A DNA stretch of 64,000 nt from Halichondria panicea. Lineage: Eukaryota; Porifera; Demospongiae; Suberitida; Halichondriidae. Under the pieces are notes generated by a model. It saw nothing but the letters and a program-made list of their open reading frames with translations, was not told the DNA's origin and made no database searches. This document shows positions 23,935 through 34,452 of the stretch, piece after piece (within the stretch, counting starts at the first letter, position 1; every line of letters begins with the position of its first letter). The translations under genes were made by a program, and so were the position numbers. The stretch is from the NCBI RefSeq assembly GCF_963675165.1, contig NC_087387.1:4614990-4678989 (forward strand). Direction: 5' to 3'.

Positions 23935-24190
23935 AGGTCTGCATATCATATCAATGGATGTCAAAACTGCTTGTAGTTTGTGTGTATATATACATTATTA
24001 TTTTGCTTATAACTAGTTAATTATCCGGAAACAAGCTAGAACATCGATTTTACGTCCAAATCCATACCATTCTTTATGGCTAATTTTGACTTGTATTTCA
24101 ATACGAATTCATCATGTATACAATTTACGTTTAGTACAGTGAAATGTGAAGTCAAAGTTCTGATGTTACGTAAGTTAGAGTTTATTGGGG
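23935..24190 (+). repeat. Duplicate of 18665-18900
   Basis: CTGCATATC...ATCAATGGATGTCA, TGCTTGTAG and the later TGTACAGTTCACGTTTAGTA-type block occur in the same order at 18665-18870. This suggests a segmental duplication of lectin-flank sequence. No coding sense seen. Confidence 0.6.
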
Positions 24191-24629
24191 AAATTTGCAT
24201 TTAGTGTCAAAGGATGCATTTTATTTATGTTAATGTAATGAAAATTGTTTTATAATGTGTAGATCCCACTTGTGTGTGTTTAGCAGGGAATTATAATTAT
24301 CAAGATTCTCCAACTTCAATTATTGGTCAGGCAAATACTGTACCTCCAAACTACACCTTTATGCAAGTTAATGCTCAATTTTATCTGCCAAACCACAGCC
24401 AAAACGTCATATTCGACCGTAGTAAACATAAAAAATGTAGTGTGGGGCAGCCAGAAAACTGGCCGGTATAAGGAATTAGCAAGTGGCCACATTTCAGGGA
24501 GATCATAATAATCATCCCTAAACCAATTATCCATTATAACAATTCTTTGCTGTTCTATTAATCACCACTGATATTGAACCAAAAGATATCGTAACACCGT
24601 CACGCATGTTGTTATTTGATGTTTATCAA

Positions 24630-24785
24630 GTGGCTTTTGTTGCTGATGAGGCACACACTGTGTTCCTTGAGGAGATGATTTAGGGACAAATTTGCAGGAA
24701 TCAGACAAATGCGGAGTCGAACACCTACGTCAGTAAACATCCTTGCTTTGACTGCTACTTCAATCAATGGAAACTTATCACGCAG
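24630..24785 (+). repeat. Paralogous copy of 33295-33928 without MITEs
   Basis: Contains the same ordered blocks as 33.3-33.9 kb (CTTTTGTTGCTGA, CAGGAATCAGA.AAATGC, CGTCAGTAAACAT.CTTGC, CTTTGACTGCTACTTCAA, CTTATCAC) but lacks the two insertions found there. It serves as the empty-site version. Confidence 0.7.
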
Positions 24786-25539
24786 TTTTGAAGTTAAAGA
24801 AACTCACTGCAAGATCGTGGAAATATACAGTATCCACAATTATACAACGGATTACCTCCTTTTGGGGTAATGTATGCCCATGCGCATATATACAATGTAT
24901 ATACCAGGAGCAGATGAGGGGATGAAGCGTCAACGCATCAGCCACACATATGTACAGAGCACTTAGCACATCGTCAAACAAGGCGTGTGATTACGACGAT
25001 AGTGATAGTGAATCCGCAATACTATATGCATAATTATACTGAGAGTACTGTAATATTTCAGAGAGAGAGCTGTTTCATGCACTGAGGTACTACTGCTGAC
25101 TAGGATTATATTAGATAGTTCAAACGCTTTAACACTTATTTCGATTTCACACAGAGATACTTCTCAACACATGGCATACACATAAAACATTACGTATTGA
25201 CAAGTAAACATAGCCAATGAAATTATCCAACAAGTACCTTAATGTTACGGGTACTTATTCAGGAATTGAGGCTAGCAGTAACTTATGTCCACAAAGTGAC
25301 TCAACCGCAAATGTTTTGCCCCCCCCCCCCCAAGGTTACCGGCTATACTGGTGTCAGAGGAATGAATGACTCCCCGGTAATTCCTGCCTAAGGTGTGGGT
25401 GACTCCCCCAGGAGTAAATGACTCCCTATATGCGCATGCTTGTTTGTTTGCTCCTGCCAATGTTGACCTGTTTTCATCTTATGCAGAGCAAGGTTAGTAG
25501 CTGTAACTAGCCCAAATGTACAAGCCTCTATAATAGCGC

Positions 25540-25860
25540 ACAATGGGTTGTTACTGTGTCTGTGCACGGCATCTATTCAGCAGCAGAGCAGGGGCAGCAA
25601 CAACTGTGGTTTATTTGCTATACCGCTGCATACCATGCACCCATTGCAAGGAGACAATTTGGATATTAACATCATTCGACAAAAAGAGGCACCACCTTGT
25701 ACGTTGTTTTGAAATTCAGCCGAAGTCAAAAGAACTGAAGAGCTGCAAGAGACCCGAGAGAACTTACATACTGCCCTTAATTGTCTCCACCCTGACTCCT
25801 ACGATGAAATGATCCAGTGTGATGCGTGTAATTAACTCGTGGTATCATTAAAGTATCTCT
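25540..25860 (+). pseudogene. Relic of a transposon-type Ulp1-like (C48) protease with PHD finger
   Basis: In one frame from 25575: IQQQSRGSNNCGLFAIPLHT, then (after ~20 residues) a TGA at 25710-25712, then EELQETRENLHTALNCLHPD and SYDEMIQCDACN, then TAA. NCGLFA preceded by a Gln-rich turn is the catalytic-Cys region of Ulp1/C48 proteases. YDEMIQCDAC is a PHD-finger core; the expected WYH follows a few bases later in another frame (TGGTATCAT at 25841). Such protease-plus-PHD proteins are typical of transposon-derived genes in sponges and cnidarians (family knowledge). Two stops and a frameshift mark it as dead. Confidence 0.5.
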
Positions 25861-26357
25861 CCACTTAGAGAATGGTTGTGTCCCATAGTAGTAGATCTAA
25901 ATAGAAGGCTTTCGTTCGCTGTTTTTGTTTTTCATGCACTGTAATAATTATTTGCACTGTTGTTTTTGTTTACATGAGAAAATGTGAACAGAGTGTACAA
26001 ATTAACTAAGTGAGGTAACTGATAAGTCGAACCAGTTAAGAAACAGCTCAGCCGGATAGATAGATGATCTATATACATTTACTGACAGGAGCAGACATGA
26101 TTACAGAATTATAGGACACTTGTAACAGGCTCTCACAGATACTGTCTTGAATTGTAGACACTGGTAAAGTTGTAGACACAATGTCACTGGTAAAGTCTCT
26201 CGACGTATGAGTTCTACTAGATCTAATACGCATGCGCAAGTTTGCACATAGCTTGCAATGGTGCTTGTAACTACATGTAGACTAGTTATATAGCTCAGCT
26301 TGCAAGTTGTTGTAGTGCATGTTCTCCAGGCTCTAGCTATAGTTACACAGAGATAAA

Positions 26358-29300
26358 ATGAAAGTGCTTTACTTGTCCTGTTGCCTCTACTTCTGGTAAG
26401 TATTGTATACATGTACATAACTTCTGACTAGACTCGGGTGATTAAAATATGTCGAGGTTAGCTTAGGACCTAGAAATATATATATGGACAATTCGATTGA
26501 TAGTAATTCTATTCAGAGAGCAAATTTTTTCACTCTGAAGGTTCCAACTCTTAGGAGCATCCTATTTACAAAGACCAAGGATCAATTTCGCTGGAGAGTT
26601 TAAGGCCGATGTCTCCACTATGAACAACAGAGACGAGAACTATGAACGATCAATGGAGAACGGGGAGGACCTGCAATTGCACAAGTGGTGGAATTGGAAC
26701 CCTGAAGGCACAAGCACTTGGGCAATAATGGACTGTGTAGTAACTTCAGTTGTGTTGGAAAACGGTTTAACCATAAATGACGAAGTTGTTGGCAAGCCGA
26801 TTGTGATTAATCCAGGTAGTTCCCTGCCTAAAATTGTTGATTTTAACTCAGCTAATAAGTTTTCCAGTATCATTTATGGTATGAAGCTAGGTATAAATTG
26901 GAACAGAGATGGAAAATCAAAGAATGCTTTTATTGGAGATTTTATACCGTCACCAGTTACTCACGAGCTATGGACACGTCAAGCAGATACTTCTAAATTT
27001 GCTAATGTAGGTGCTCGTGGTGTTTCTCAGCTTTCTAACGTACAATGGGCTGATCACCTGACTTCCGAAGCTTTAAACAATTTAAAAATACTTACGAATA
27101 GAGACAAAGTAAATGGCTACTCTCTTTCAATCATGCTTGCACTATTTGACTACTCTACAGATAAAGAAGAAAGGCTTTTTTATGGCAAGCTAGTTGGAAG
27201 TATTGGAGTCACTGAACTGGGAGAGTTTTTGGTGTTTCCTGTAAACAGAGTTCTAATGTTTACAGAGAATCCTCCATTACCAGTACCTTACCAGAGTCAA
27301 CTGTGTGTGTACAATTGGACTAATACTGCTTACTTTGATATCTTTGCCTCGAGAATGACTATTGATTTAAGTAACTCTCTTGCTTTGAACGTCAATGGTG
27401 AAGTATGCCATTTTTATCGTTACTATGCTGGCGTTTTGACAGACCAGCAAACCGTTGAAATTTTAGGTGAGATTCCATACATGGAGAAAAACTGGTACAG
27501 GAAAACAAGTGGCATTCAAGATTTCGATCTCGCAAGTCCTCATTTAGAGCGTGCTAAAAATCATCAAATTGTCGTTGTTGTCTTCAAAGAAGAGCCCTCG
27601 GAAATTAACCGTGTAAGATTTCCACTCTGTGAAAACTCCCTCACATATGGTATTGATAGTTGCTTGTACATTATTCTAAGAGAAGCTACTTACTTTATAC
27701 ATCCAATTAGCAGATACATCCTTCGACTAGAGAAAGGAGATTCGGTTCAAGTTAATTTGAAAGTGAAACATTACGGAAGTCAACCAAGCAAGCACATACC
27801 CGTCACACTTTGTGATAGCAGTCGCAGTGTACCTGCAACAAAATCAGATATCGAGTTTCAGAGCACACAAATAACAAACGATGCTGGCATTGCAACGTTC
27901 ACTTTTGTTGCTGGTGATGTTGGAAGTCCTAGGAAAGGTATCGACGGCCAACTGTTCAAATTTAACTATTGTGTATGCGAAGACTGTGAGACTGTGAATT
28001 GCTCTCAGTGTGAAGTGAAGGGTGGTAATCAAATTGTATTTCTGGTATGGAGTGATATTAAATATCAAATGCCGTATTATTGGGACACACACATTAAACC
28101 TATTTTCACTCAATATCAAAACCTTTATCCATCGATGAGCAAGATTATCAAACTAGGTGATTATGATGATGTCACTAAGCCTCTAAATATCGACTTGATT
28201 CTGTTTTCAATGTCTTTAGATCTCAATCACCCCAGCTACATGCCAGTGACGAGAGATCTTTCCCCAGCAAAAATAGATATGATAATCAAATGGTTGAAGA
28301 CTCCCGATCACCCCCGTAACCGAGAAGACGACAAGTTGTACGAATCACCTCCATTCTGCCATCAAACATACTTGTATAACGAAGAGAAACAAAAAATGAA
28401 AGAAGCTAGAATACAAATGGAATACTCATTTCCATGGATGAAACAATACCGTTCCAGCGGGTACATGAGAATACTTTTAGGTGGAACAGAACATTTTCTA
28501 CCAACACTTTCAGATTCTCATGTAACTCGTTCTTTTTTCGATGTTGCCATAGTTACACTGCCAACTTATGACAGGTTTCCGAATCATGTCAGTCCAGGTT
28601 ACTCTCATCTTCTCTCCGCCATTTTAAACCTAGATAGAAAACCACTACCAAATTGGTACACAAATCACTGCTCCAAACAATTGCTCAAAGAGATGTTACA
28701 GTTAGCCGTACAGTTAGAATTCTCTACCATTCCACCGTACTTGACAGCTCTTTACTCTATCAAGGATGGCTACAATCAAGAGGCATACGAAATCATTCGC
28801 TCTGTAGTCATGCAAGAAATGCTTCACCTGGCACAAGCGGCCAACCTGCTGATTGCTATCGGTGGACGGCCAATAATAGATAGTGCACAGGCTGTCCCAT
28901 CTTATCCCGGGAAGATACCGGGAGGAGTGTTACCTGGGCTAAATATAACACTACAGAAAGCATCTCCCAAGTATATAGCTGATGTGTTCATGATGATAGA
29001 ATTCCCTGACAACATCATTTACAAGGACCACCATACAGAAAAAGGAATTGAAACTCACGTACTTACAATTGGAAAGCTTTACAAACGTATACAAGAGTGT
29101 ATGGTTGAAAAAGAAAGAGACAATTTGTTCAAAACAGAAGTCAAGCAGCTCTCATGGCCATGGAAAGAACACGAAGAAGGTATTAAGCTGACGACTGTGA
29201 CCAATATAGAAGAAGCGATAGAGGCCATAAATATGATAATTGAGGAGGGAGAAGGAACTCCACAAAGAGACCCAACCTACTTGAAAACATCAGAGCTTGC

Positions 29301-29694
29301 TCACTTCTTCAAGTTTGAAACGCTCGCCTGCAAACATCATTTGAGAGTCCTCCATGATAACGATCAGTACATGTATGATTTCCGTGGTAAAAAGATAGAG
29401 TTCACATCTGAAGGTGTGTGGCCAATGAGAAATAACCCATCGTCTAAAACTATCCCCAGAAAATCACTTGCATACCGAGAGACTAAAATATTTCATAGCT
29501 TGTATCGTTCTCTATTGACTTTATTTCAAGAATCATTTGATGGACGACCTGACGCTATCAAAGAGGCTGTTCCAATCATGGAAGCAATGCAGCTACAAGC
29601 AAAGAAGCTGATGACTATGGAAGTACCCTCTAAACCTGGTCACCCAAAACAAACTTATGGTCCAACATTTGAATATATAATAGCGAAATTGTAA
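26358..29694 (+). CDS. Secreted VioB-like protein with ferritin-like domain
   Basis: Two exons: 26358-26395 and 26541-29694 (intron 145 bp, GTAAGT donor), giving 1063 aa. Exon 1 begins MKVLYLSCCLYF; joined to exon 2 it makes a typical signal peptide ending near LLGAS. The joined frame recovers RINFAGEFKADVST ahead of NNRDENYE, the start expected for this family. HKWWNWNPEGTSTW follows. A middle segment reads IKPIFTQYQNLYPSM and HPSYMPVTRDLSP. From about residue 720 a ferritin-like domain has QLEFSTIPPYLTALYSI and VVMQEMLHLAQAANLL, with the Glu and E..H metal-ligand pattern. Relatives are the bacterial VioB/RebD-type iminophenylpyruvate dimer synthases and fungal homologues; animals usually lack them. 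A Cys-rich patch (VCEDCETVNCSQC) lies near residue 490. Substrate unknown; extracellular location inferred. Horizontal origin plausible. Confidence 0.87.
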
Positions 29695-30170
29695 TTGCTA
29701 TACAATCATATGAATAATAATCAGTTAGATATGGATTTACCATTGACTATAATTATGTGTTATATACCCTGTTGACATCATAATTATAGATTAGACAGAC
29801 AGAAAGACAGTCAAAATCTCAACGTTGCACACTACGGAAGGAAGTGTAATTGCTTCGCTCGCCCAATAATTCGAGGGCACTAAATTGTCGCGGATTGCTC
29901 AAACTAAACATTTTGCAATTTTATTTTGGAGGATAGAGGTTCAAATGACCAGTCCACACCCCTACAATTGAGAGATATTTTCAAAGTTCAAGGTAAATCT
30001 CCTCGGAAATCTCGAAAATAACAAGCTATATGCGGTATATCCCATGTAATGGTTGCCATGGTTATGTGTGTTCTTGTTAAGTTTCAAGTTGTGTAAAATG
30101 TAGTCATATAATATAGCATAGCAAGGGAGTGTATACACCCTGAATTGGTAGTATAATTATAGTGCATGCA
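29695..30170. other. 3' flank of the VioB-like gene, no gene seen
   Basis: AT-rich sequence without exon signals. I saw no AATAAA at the usual distance; TAATAATAAT lies just past the stop. Confidence 0.35.
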
Positions 30171-30563
30171 TAGGGGTTGGTAGATTATGCTCGAGATATT
30201 GCCTATTATGCTATTCTTTTATGCTCAAGTTAACAGCATTTCAAATTGCCTATTATTTTTTTCAAATTGCCTATTATTCCCACATTATTCCCTCCAAAGC
30301 ACAACATAGACTCCATGTTGTCGCACAAGTAACATCAAACTATAAATAATGGCCACACAACTCTATCTATATTTAGCACTATAATGTACAATGACAACTG
30401 AAGGAGAATCTTAATTATCCACCAGTACTTCCATCAGGCTTACAAATGTTTATGATTCGTACTGATCCAAAACCTACCTATTATTCTCATAAAGGTGCCT
30501 ATTATGCCAGCATAATTCTCACCCAAAAAATGTGCCTATGCCAGCATAATCTACCAACCCCTA
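30171..30563. mobile_element. hAT-like MITE with TAGGGGTTGGTAGATTATGC ends
   Basis: 393 bp with inverted ends TAGGGGTTGGTAGATTATGC and complement, flanked by GCATGCA (30164-30170, 30564-30570). Internal TATTATGC/GCATAAT motifs recur. It shares end design with 33395-33739, 33798-33919 and 49162-50109. Confidence 0.8.
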
Positions 30564-30596
30564 GCATGCATGCAGTGCAACATGCACATCAAAGTA

Positions 30597-30960
30597 CTGC
30601 ATGGAATGCTTTAATCTTTGCAGTATAGTCAGGCAACAAATTAATGATTATTTCTGTAAATGTAAACACATTATGTGTTTATATACATTTACAGAGTCTC
30701 ATCAATTCACTGCATGGTAATTGAATCCTTTCAGTGAGCATTCAAACAACACTCTGCATCACTGTGGTGAGCATCAGTCCTATACCATGGAATGCTTTAA
30801 TCTTTGCAGTATAGTCAGGTAACAAATATGTATGTGTTTACATTTATGGAGTCTCAATTCACTGCATGGTAATTGAATCCTTTCAGTCAGCATTCTAAAC
30901 AACACTCTGCATCACTGTGGTGAGCATCAGTCACACACATGCAGTGCCTGTTCCATGCAG
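30597..30960 (+). repeat. Tandem duplication of ~185 bp upstream of the small secreted gene
   Basis: Unit 1 (about 30597-30783) and unit 2 (about 30786-30960) share CATGGAATGCTTTAATCTTT, TTCACTGCATGGTAATTGAA and CTCTGCATCACTGTGGTGAG in the same order. A third, more diverged copy with TTCTGCATCACTGTGGTGAG lies at 31553-31690. Confidence 0.8.
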
Positions 30961-31364
30961 CAACTGGATCATAGATAGAGTAAGAAGGATTGGAAACAGG
31001 ATCCCGTGCAACTCTTACGTTGCCTCTTGAAAGTTCAAACCATCCGCGTTTCGCTTTAGAGTACAATAGGAAGTGGGCGTTAACCTCTATAGAGGTCCTC
31101 TAGCAGCAGTAACTGGAACCATAGATAGATTACTGCTCTATCTATATGATCGATTGGGATGCTGAGGTATAAGTCAAAAAGCAGATTTCATCACCTCCTG
31201 CATTTACACACACGTACTCAGTGCACCATGCCATATAGCTAGCTATTGCAGTGCAATATATGGTTGCTATGCATGGTAGTGATGCAACATGCCATTATAC
31301 AAAGTACTGGATTGCTTTGATCTGCCCACTCACTGGGCAACAAGTCATTATTATAATGCATGAC

Positions 31365-31428
31365 TAGCTGCGTGTGGCCTGGCCAACCGTTCTGACGGGT
31401 GAACGGTTGGGCGGACCACGCCTAGCTA
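31365..31428. repeat. Imperfect 64-bp hairpin
   Basis: TAGCTGCGTGTGGCCTGGCC and AACCGTT pair with AACGGTTGGGCGGACCACGC and CTAGCTA around a short loop. It resembles the ends of small foldback elements elsewhere in the window. Confidence 0.6.
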
Positions 31429-31898
31429 CTAATGCACTGCAATAATAATATAATAGTTGCCAGGGTTATGTGTTCTTGCCGGCATAAAATGTATAGTCAA
31501 GGGCGTATGCCCAAAATTAATTGGTAGTAGTGCAGCTAGTGCAACCTGCTAAGCACTGGAATGCTTTAGTATAGTCATGCATGCAGATAACAAATTCATG
31601 AGCAATAATTAATTCATAATTCGCTCTTTTCTTCTTGTTTCAGCAGCATTCTAAGCAATTTTCTGCATCACTGTGGTGAGATCAGTGCCTGTTCCGGCAT
31701 TCAACTGTTTGAGACAGTGTCTTAGATCAGTCTGTGGAAGCCCTGCATGCATGTACAGCTTCTGTCAATATATAAGTAATGTTTTAGTGTGAGTACAATT
31801 ATAGTGCTATAGGACTGACCCTGATCAACCAACTAATAGTATATATCTACAAACCTATATCTCATCAACCAACTGAGTGACTTCTTGCTGAAAGTTAA

Positions 31899-32620
31899 AT
31901 GAAGGGTTTCATCATCATCAGTTTTCTTTTGATTGCTGTTGCAACAATGGCAACAGCCGTACCTAATCCAGGTATGTATTATGTGCTGATGTATGATAGT
32001 AAATTTGCAATGGCATATATACATATATAATTATATGCTTGCACTTCTTCACCGCGCCTGACTCGTATAAATTATAGCTAGCTATAATAGGTTTTTATGT
32101 TGCAAATAATTATTGACTCATTGACACACCATGAATGCACTGTTTGTTGCAATAGCTTTTGAGTTGATTATAAATTATTCATATAGGTGAATGGCAAAAA
32201 GATGCCACTTTTCAGAAGCTGCTGCGTATACTCAGTGTGACTCAAGGTGGTGAAGTAAAGGACTCAGCAGAGTTTAAAATGCCAGACGACGAGAAAATGT
32301 TTGTCAATATATATGGTGAGCCCATGCAGGCATACGTATGTATGCCGGATAAAATCAGCTGTAATGTCTCAAATGTAATTTCAAATTGTATAGTGTGTAT
32401 AATAATATTAAGCCTGTGCGTATACATGATAAATGGTATATAATTATGTTTGCATGTATATAATTTTGCAGATGAGATTAAGTGCATGTGCTTCCAACTC
32501 AAGGGTAAAGATGGCTCGTTCTGTATTGGATCTCCTTGTACCTTTGGGAAACCAGAGACTGCTGAAGTAGCTTCTACCCCATATCCACCGGGTGCAGCCC
32601 CATGGGGGGGCGTATGGTGA
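31899..32620 (+). CDS. Small secreted protein with four cysteines
   Basis: Three exons, 31899-31971, 32187-32315 and 32472-32620, all in phase, giving 116 aa. The start MKGFIIISFLLIAVATMATA is a clear signal peptide, with predicted cleavage before VPNPG. The mature part holds EWQKDATFQKLLRILSVTQG, then a C-terminal domain with CMCFQLKGKDGSFCIGSPC (pattern C-x-C-x11-C-x4-C) and a Pro/Gly-rich tail ending PWGGVW. A polyadenylation-like AATAAAAATAAA lies near 32868. No family recognised. The short size, signal peptide and cysteines suggest an extracellular effector, matrix or antimicrobial-type protein; this is inference only. Confidence 0.72.
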
Positions 32621-32699
32621 ACCGATAACAACTGAGAGACATCGCATCAGATCAAAATTAATGTTGAAACTGATAGAGATTAGTATTATTATTGTATAG

Positions 32700-33290
32700 T
32701 ACATGTATAGTAATAATTATTATAGTCTGTGCGTATACATTATTATGTATATACAGTACATGTATTTAAGTTTAGCTAGGCCATACATGCATGCATGCAG
32801 GCAAAGTAGATCAGTTATGATTCAGTTTCTTATCACAAAAGTCACAGTTTTTGAGTAAAATATTGCAAATAAAAATAAAGCTTAGCCGTAAGATTTTGTT
32901 CATGCTAACAGTGCAATATTTTATTACACAAATAAAAATTCCTCACATGGCAGTAATCGATTTCTATACTGTAATAATTTTGCATGCATGTGCAATGGCT
33001 AGCCTCCTTCTCGGGCCGATTTGTCTCTAAAATAACGCTAGGTCGCCAACTAGGCCTGCTAATTGCAATTGTTTCACCACAAACCCACCACCTTATGTTG
33101 CCATGGAAACATTTTTGAATATTAGATCATAATAATATTATAGGCAAAAGTTTTCTAAGCATGCACTTGACATGTGTGTGGAGAAGGTGTTAATACAGAT
33201 GTGCACGAGAGACAAAATTGCGTTAAGGAAATGTGCACATACACGTATATATATAGATAAATTGTAACATAATAGGATGTTTACCAACAA
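32700..33290. other. AT-rich flank, no gene seen
   Basis: Contains a short diverged copy of the TAGCCTC..CTCGGGCCGATTTGTCTC type repeat (33000-33055), related to the foldback family at 38-42 kb. No exon recognised. Confidence 0.35.
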
Positions 33291-33394
33291 AATTTAGCGA
33301 CTTTTGTTGCTGAAGCACACGTAGCTACTGTGTCAAGACTTGGGGAGATAATTTTAGAAAATGTTCAGGAATCAGATAAATGCAGAGTCTAATA

Positions 33395-33739
33395 TAGGCC
33401 CTGATAAATTTATGCTCGGAATAATTTTAGCATAGGTGTCTAAGGGCATCAATGTCCATTTTTGGTAAAGATCATTACATTAAGTTTTGCATAACGATGT
33501 TTTCATGGCAAAAAATGGCTGAAGGCCGGTGAATATTTAGTCTCATGAATCAGCCGCCCTTCTAATTATGGCAATTCAGCGAGATAACACGATACAGTTG
33601 TGTGTTGTGTTTATTTCTACGTCTTAATTTACATTTTTGGGGAAAAATCAGAGAATAATCGGATTTTTTATGAGAATAATAGGCACAATTTTCAAGAATG
33701 TATAATGGGTGAAAAAAAAGCATAATTTATCAGGGCCTA
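33395..33739. mobile_element. hAT-like MITE, 345 bp, 8-bp target duplication
   Basis: Ends TAGGCCCTGATAAATTTATGC and GCATAATTTATCAGGGCCTA are inverted, flanked by GTCTAATA (33387-33394, 33740-33747). The paralogous stretch near 24720 lacks it. Eight-bp duplication and TAGG ends fit the hAT superfamily. Confidence 0.88.
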
Positions 33740-33797
33740 GTCTAATACCTATACGTCAGTAAACATTCTTGCTTTGACTGCTACTTCAACTTATCAC

Positions 33798-33919
33798 TAG
33801 GCCTAATTGACAAATTATGCTTTTTTTGTGCCTATTATCAATTATACTAGTTCCTAGAAGTCTCCCTATTACCGGTATTCTAAAAATTATGCTAGCATAA
33901 TATTGTTTGCCAAGCACTA
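33798..33919. mobile_element. Short hAT-like MITE, 122 bp, 8-bp target duplication
   Basis: Starts TAGGCCTAATTGACAAATTA and ends GCAAGCACTA-like sequence with TATGC/GCATAAT inner motifs. Flanked by CTTATCAC (33790-33797, 33920-33927). The copy at 24770 shows uninterrupted CTTATCAC. Confidence 0.75.
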
Positions 33920-34452
33920 CTTATCACATAGTATTGACGCTATCGGCAATGAAAGATCCAAAATTAACTGCCCTATATATTCTAGATCTACCCGTTGATT
34001 TAGAGATAACATTTTGTACAAGGTTGAAAAAAAAAGTGAAATGAATGGAAATTGTGCTGATAGTGAATAAGCTACAACATGATTTAAAAATATTATTTCC
34101 CCAAAAGTTGTTGTAGTGGGAAATAATTTTAGGTGATAATGGGGTGATCGTAAAAAAATGTACGTAACATCAGTTATCTCCGGAACTAAAGTATTTCTGG
34201 ACAAATTTTTCTTATCAAAAGTTAGATAATTTATTCAAGCTAGCTTACTACGTGTAATTTTTGGACCTTAGCCATAAGATTTTCTTCAAATCTCTCCCTA
34301 ACTGAACGGCACTAAAAACTAGCAATTTGAGCACTGCGGAGGATGTGTAGATATTTAAGGAACATCGAACCTTTCATAAGATAGCCAAACTATCTATAGA
34401 CAAAGTTCCAAACCTTAGCCGGAAGCCATTGGCGTTTCTCTTCCTAACCGAT

